A DNA stretch of 21,803 bases from a virus: the IMG/VR virus record IMGVR_UViG_3300023112_000106, positions 1-21,803 of that record. The stretch is one strand, 5' to 3'. Below, piece by piece: positions 19,428 through 21,803 of this stretch. Made by a program: the position numbers and the translations under genes. Below the pieces are notes generated by a model. The model was given only the letters and a program-made list of their open reading frames with translations. It did not search any database and was not told where the DNA came from. Position 1 is the stretch's first letter. Each line of letters opens with the position of its first letter.

Positions 19428-21419
19428 ATGATGAAGAAATTAACGCTTTTACTCGCGTTGGTGTCGATTGCTTGTAGCTCGTTTGGGTATGGTGGCGGGT
19501 TCACTCCTGGATATGGAAATCTAGGAGGCAAGGGCAGTTATATCTGGCCGATTGTTGTCGGTGGTGCTGATGTAAATCCGCTCGATTATGACCCGCTACA
19601 ATGGCTTTTTGGCTTCACCGCACCTGTCACCATCGAGGACGAAACAACAAACAACATCACGGCTCTTGCTGTGAATAGTGCTTGCTTGTATGTCGAATCC
19701 GCAACAACTCTTGACATCGCAGAGCTAACAGGAAGCGAAACAGTTGTAACAAACCACGGAACAGCAGTGCTTACAATAGGCGCTGGTCAGATTACCGTTA
19801 GTACAGTTGGGACGGTGAGCGGGCTGGAGCTTTCGAATGGTTCAATTTATCCATGCGTTGCCAACTCAGGCACCACGCTTTATGATGTTGTTAATAGATA
19901 CGATGCGTCGCTTGGCGTTGGTGCCGGTGGAGAATCCGTTGCTTATGGCTCACTTATAGACGGCTACCACTACATGAAAGAATATGGCGGGTCTGTGATT
20001 GTATCCTTCACGGAGGCAGAAGGCACAATAGGCACATACGGAGACGATGATACAGTCGCCGTTACGAACGACCTTATCCTTACGAATGTTCGTGCATTGT
20101 CAGACGACGACACCACAATCTGCTACTCCGATACGAACAATCTTGTCTGGCTTGACTGGGCCGGTGGAGACAGCTACCAGCTCAAATACGACACTGATGT
20201 CATCATTGACAACGTAGCCAAGGGCAGTTTGTTTTCAGCAACCGTAACGAACTTTGTTATGGGAACGGACTTCTACGTTGGAGGCAACTCTTCGGCAATG
20301 AGATTTGATGTAGAGTCTATTACGCAGGAGGGCAATGGTGGTTGGTACGCAAGCACTCTGAAGAATTCGTTCTGGCGTAACGAAGACAGCAATGGTGCCG
20401 ATCTCATAAAAGGAGAGTACTCGGCAGACGTTATTCAGTACCCAGCAGTCTCTACGTCGAACGATGTTGCGAACCTCGGACTGCTGAACCCTCCGAACGG
20501 ATTGCACAATGGTGGCATCTATATGGTTAAACAACAGGGCGCACCGTTCGAGCTTACTATCCGCACAACCGGAGCAGCTGAGACATTCACAATGCCAACC
20601 CGTAGCGGATATAGCTACGATTGCACGGCGGATTGGGGCGACGGTAATATCGAAACCTTATCTGGATATGACGACTCCAGATGGGCGCATGAGTATGCAA
20701 CGGTTGACGATTACCAGATTAGTATTTCCGGCCAGTTTGGTGGGCTCTACTTCAACAACTCAGCAGAAGCCGATAAGGTGATTACGATTGACAACCTCGG
20801 CGCTGTTGGTTGGGAGCCGGGCGGTCTTGGCGATGGGTTTGAGGGGTGCGGGAATCTAACCAGTGCTACATGGGGTTATTCGGATGCTCATATTGCAGTG
20901 AATACACTCAGATCTTTGTTTAGAAATTGTCCGAACCAGACAAGTACATTTGAGGTGATGCCGTTCACGTTGGTGGCTAGTCTGAGCGATGTGTGGTCTG
21001 GGAATACGGCGCTGTTGACAGTTCCTGACATATCACTGATGCAGAAAGTTACAACCTACGAGTTTTGCTTCCAATTGCTAACCAGCATCACCTCGTTCCC
21101 GACTTTCACTGCAACATCCCCAGTTGCAATAAGCATGAGAGGAATGCTTATTAATTGCGGAACAATGCCACGGATCGACTTTAGCAACTGGCGTTTTGAC
21201 CTTGTTGCCAACATGGATTTATTCCTAACAGGCTCCACCATTAACAACGACGACTACGGCACCCTGCTCAAGACGATCTATAATGGAACGCACCTGTCTC
21301 AAGCAGTTGATTTCGATGCTCCCAATCAGCAGATTGATAGCGGAGATGCGGCGGCAGTCACGGCAAGGGCCGGACTGATAACTGATGGCTGGATAATTAA
21401 CGATTTAGACACACCATAA
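19428..21419 (+). CDS. Large exported protein with PKD-like and BspA-like LRR regions (putative host-binding)
   Basis: The 663-residue product starts at ATG 19428, 6 bases after GGAGG; an upstream TTG frame has no support. It begins MMKKLTLLLALVSIACSSFG, a Sec signal peptide in which SIAC16 may serve as a lipobox. Residues about 80-150 are a Thr/Val-rich beta region with a short motif, SNGSIYPC. Residues about 375-440 hold a PKD-like domain (YDCTADWGDGNIETL, then HEYATVDDYQISISG). Residues about 440-640 show repeats of the BspA/DUF285 leucine-rich kind (FEGCGNLTSATW, LFRNCPNQTSTFEVMPF, MLINCGTMPRIDFSNW). The end (AAAVTARAGLITDGWIINDLD) fits the usual closing unit of such proteins. It may be a tail-tip adhesin or a host-surface protein. 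Confidence 0.72.
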   Translation: MMKKLTLLLALVSIACSSFGYGGGFTPGYGNLGGKGSYIWPIVVGGADVNPLDYDPLQWLFGFTAPVTIEDETTNNITALAVNSACLYVESATTLDIAELTGSETVVTNHGTAVLTIGAGQITVSTVGTVSGLELSNGSIYPCVANSGTTLYDVVNRYDASLGVGAGGESVAYGSLIDGYHYMKEYGGSVIVSFTEAEGTIGTYGDDDTVAVTNDLILTNVRALSDDDTTICYSDTNNLVWLDWAGGDSYQLKYDTDVIIDNVAKGSLFSATVTNFVMGTDFYVGGNSSAMRFDVESITQEGNGGWYASTLKNSFWRNEDSNGADLIKGEYSADVIQYPAVSTSNDVANLGLLNPPNGLHNGGIYMVKQQGAPFELTIRTTGAAETFTMPTRSGYSYDCTADWGDGNIETLSGYDDSRWAHEYATVDDYQISISGQFGGLYFNNSAEADKVITIDNLGAVGWEPGGLGDGFEGCGNLTSATWGYSDAHIAVNTLRSLFRNCPNQTSTFEVMPFTLVASLSDVWSGNTALLTVPDISLMQKVTTYEFCFQLLTSITSFPTFTATSPVAISMRGMLINCGTMPRIDFSNWRFDLVANMDLFLTGSTINNDDYGTLLKTIYNGTHLSQAVDFDAPNQQIDSGDAAAVTARAGLITDGWIINDLDTP

Positions 21420-21429
21420 AGGAAGCGTT

Positions 21430-21803
21430 ATGAAAAAACTTTTTATACTATTAGGATTGATTGTGGCGACATCTGCAACATGTGCGGTGGACACGAACTG
21501 GTTTAGCAATGCGTTCTGGTTTGATGAGTACGGCGCTCCACTTGAGAAGACCAACCTCGACTTCTGGCTCCACTACAACTGGGACAGAAATGTAGTTGTC
21601 AATGGCTCTGCTCCTGACGACATAGAAGGTGCGTTGACATGGGCTCAGGATTACGAATGGCTACCTGCTCCGTATGCTGGCGTGAAAAGCTGGCTAACAA
21701 GCGAAGGGAGCGTTATTCCATGCCTTGAGCCAGTGGAGGTGACGAGTGGCGGTATAGGTGTTGATGGTGCTGACGGGTGGCTGTCAGGAGATAATGGTCA
21801 GAT
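21430..21803 (+). CDS. Second exported protein, 5' part only
   Basis: The frame opens at ATG 21430 with AAAGGAAG ahead and runs off the right edge with no stop (124 codons seen). The start MKKLFILLGLIVATSATCA is a Sec signal peptide, with cleavage likely before VDTNWF. The mature part is rich in Trp, Tyr and Asp (NWFSNAFWFDEYG, DFWLHYNWDRNVVVNG). It has a segment SEGSVIPCLEPVEVTSGG that resembles SNGSIYPCVANSGTT in the previous protein, so the two may share a module. No family is recognised. It is probably an exported partner of the previous protein. Confidence 0.6.
   Translation, partial: MKKLFILLGLIVATSATCAVDTNWFSNAFWFDEYGAPLEKTNLDFWLHYNWDRNVVVNGSAPDDIEGALTWAQDYEWLPAPYAGVKSWLTSEGSVIPCLEPVEVTSGGIGVDGADGWLSGDNGQ

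Noticed and set aside
19362-19428. Longer N terminus (TTG start) for the large exported protein
   Set aside because: It would cross the end of the previous gene and place a Cys/Arg-rich stretch before a clean signal peptide; ATG 19428 has GGAGG ahead.

Overview
This window is a piece of a tailed double-stranded DNA bacteriophage genome, or of a prophage. It runs from the end of a replication module, through DNA packaging, into a head and tail structural module. All convincing genes lie on the + strand and most start codons touch or overlap the previous stop (ATGA or TAATG junctions). The head-to-tail gene order, a tape-measure gene of 492 codons and no visible sheath or baseplate genes point to siphovirus morphology. 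Ribosome-binding sites of the AGGAGG type are common and there are TTGACA-like promoter elements, so the host uses ordinary anti-Shine-Dalgarno and sigma70-like signals. That argues against a Bacteroidota host. Short Sec signal peptides on three encoded proteins suit a Gram-negative-type host. No lineage can be named from the sequence alone.

Layout. (1) Positions 1-2985: the tail of an unidentified gene, a DnaB-family replicative helicase, a 33-residue membrane peptide, two Cys-rich putative zinc proteins, a small P-loop kinase and a small unknown protein. (2) Positions 2986-3088: a long bulged hairpin and a sigma70-like promoter. (3) Positions 3089-7503: terminase small subunit, a metallophosphoesterase, a double winged-helix candidate, a chain of small overlapping unknown genes and terminase large subunit. 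(4) Positions 7504-8165: a promoter, a lone unknown gene and terminator elements, resembling a moron cassette. (5) Positions 8166-14802: portal, scaffold, major capsid protein, a signal-peptide protein, a histone H1-like basic peptide, head-tail connector, minor capsid protein, HK97 gp10-like protein and a tail-terminator-like protein with extra N-terminal beta modules. (6) Positions 14803-21803: major tail protein, tail assembly chaperone, tape measure, small tail proteins including a tandem paralogous pair, and two large exported-looking proteins. The first of these has PKD-like and BspA-like leucine-rich regions and may bind the host surface.

How the parts work together. The helicase belongs to genome replication. 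TerS and TerL recognise, cut and pump DNA through the portal into a capsid built on the scaffold. The connector, gp10-like and terminator-like proteins seal the head and join it to a tube measured by the tape-measure protein.

The most notable regulatory feature is a 12-base element, AGCTCCCTAGAC, found at 8189, 14801 and 19062. Each copy is followed, at exactly the same spacing, by a TAWWTT box and then by the first gene of a structural block. These look like a family of coordinated late promoters. No lysis, integration, tRNA or CRISPR feature was found in the window.
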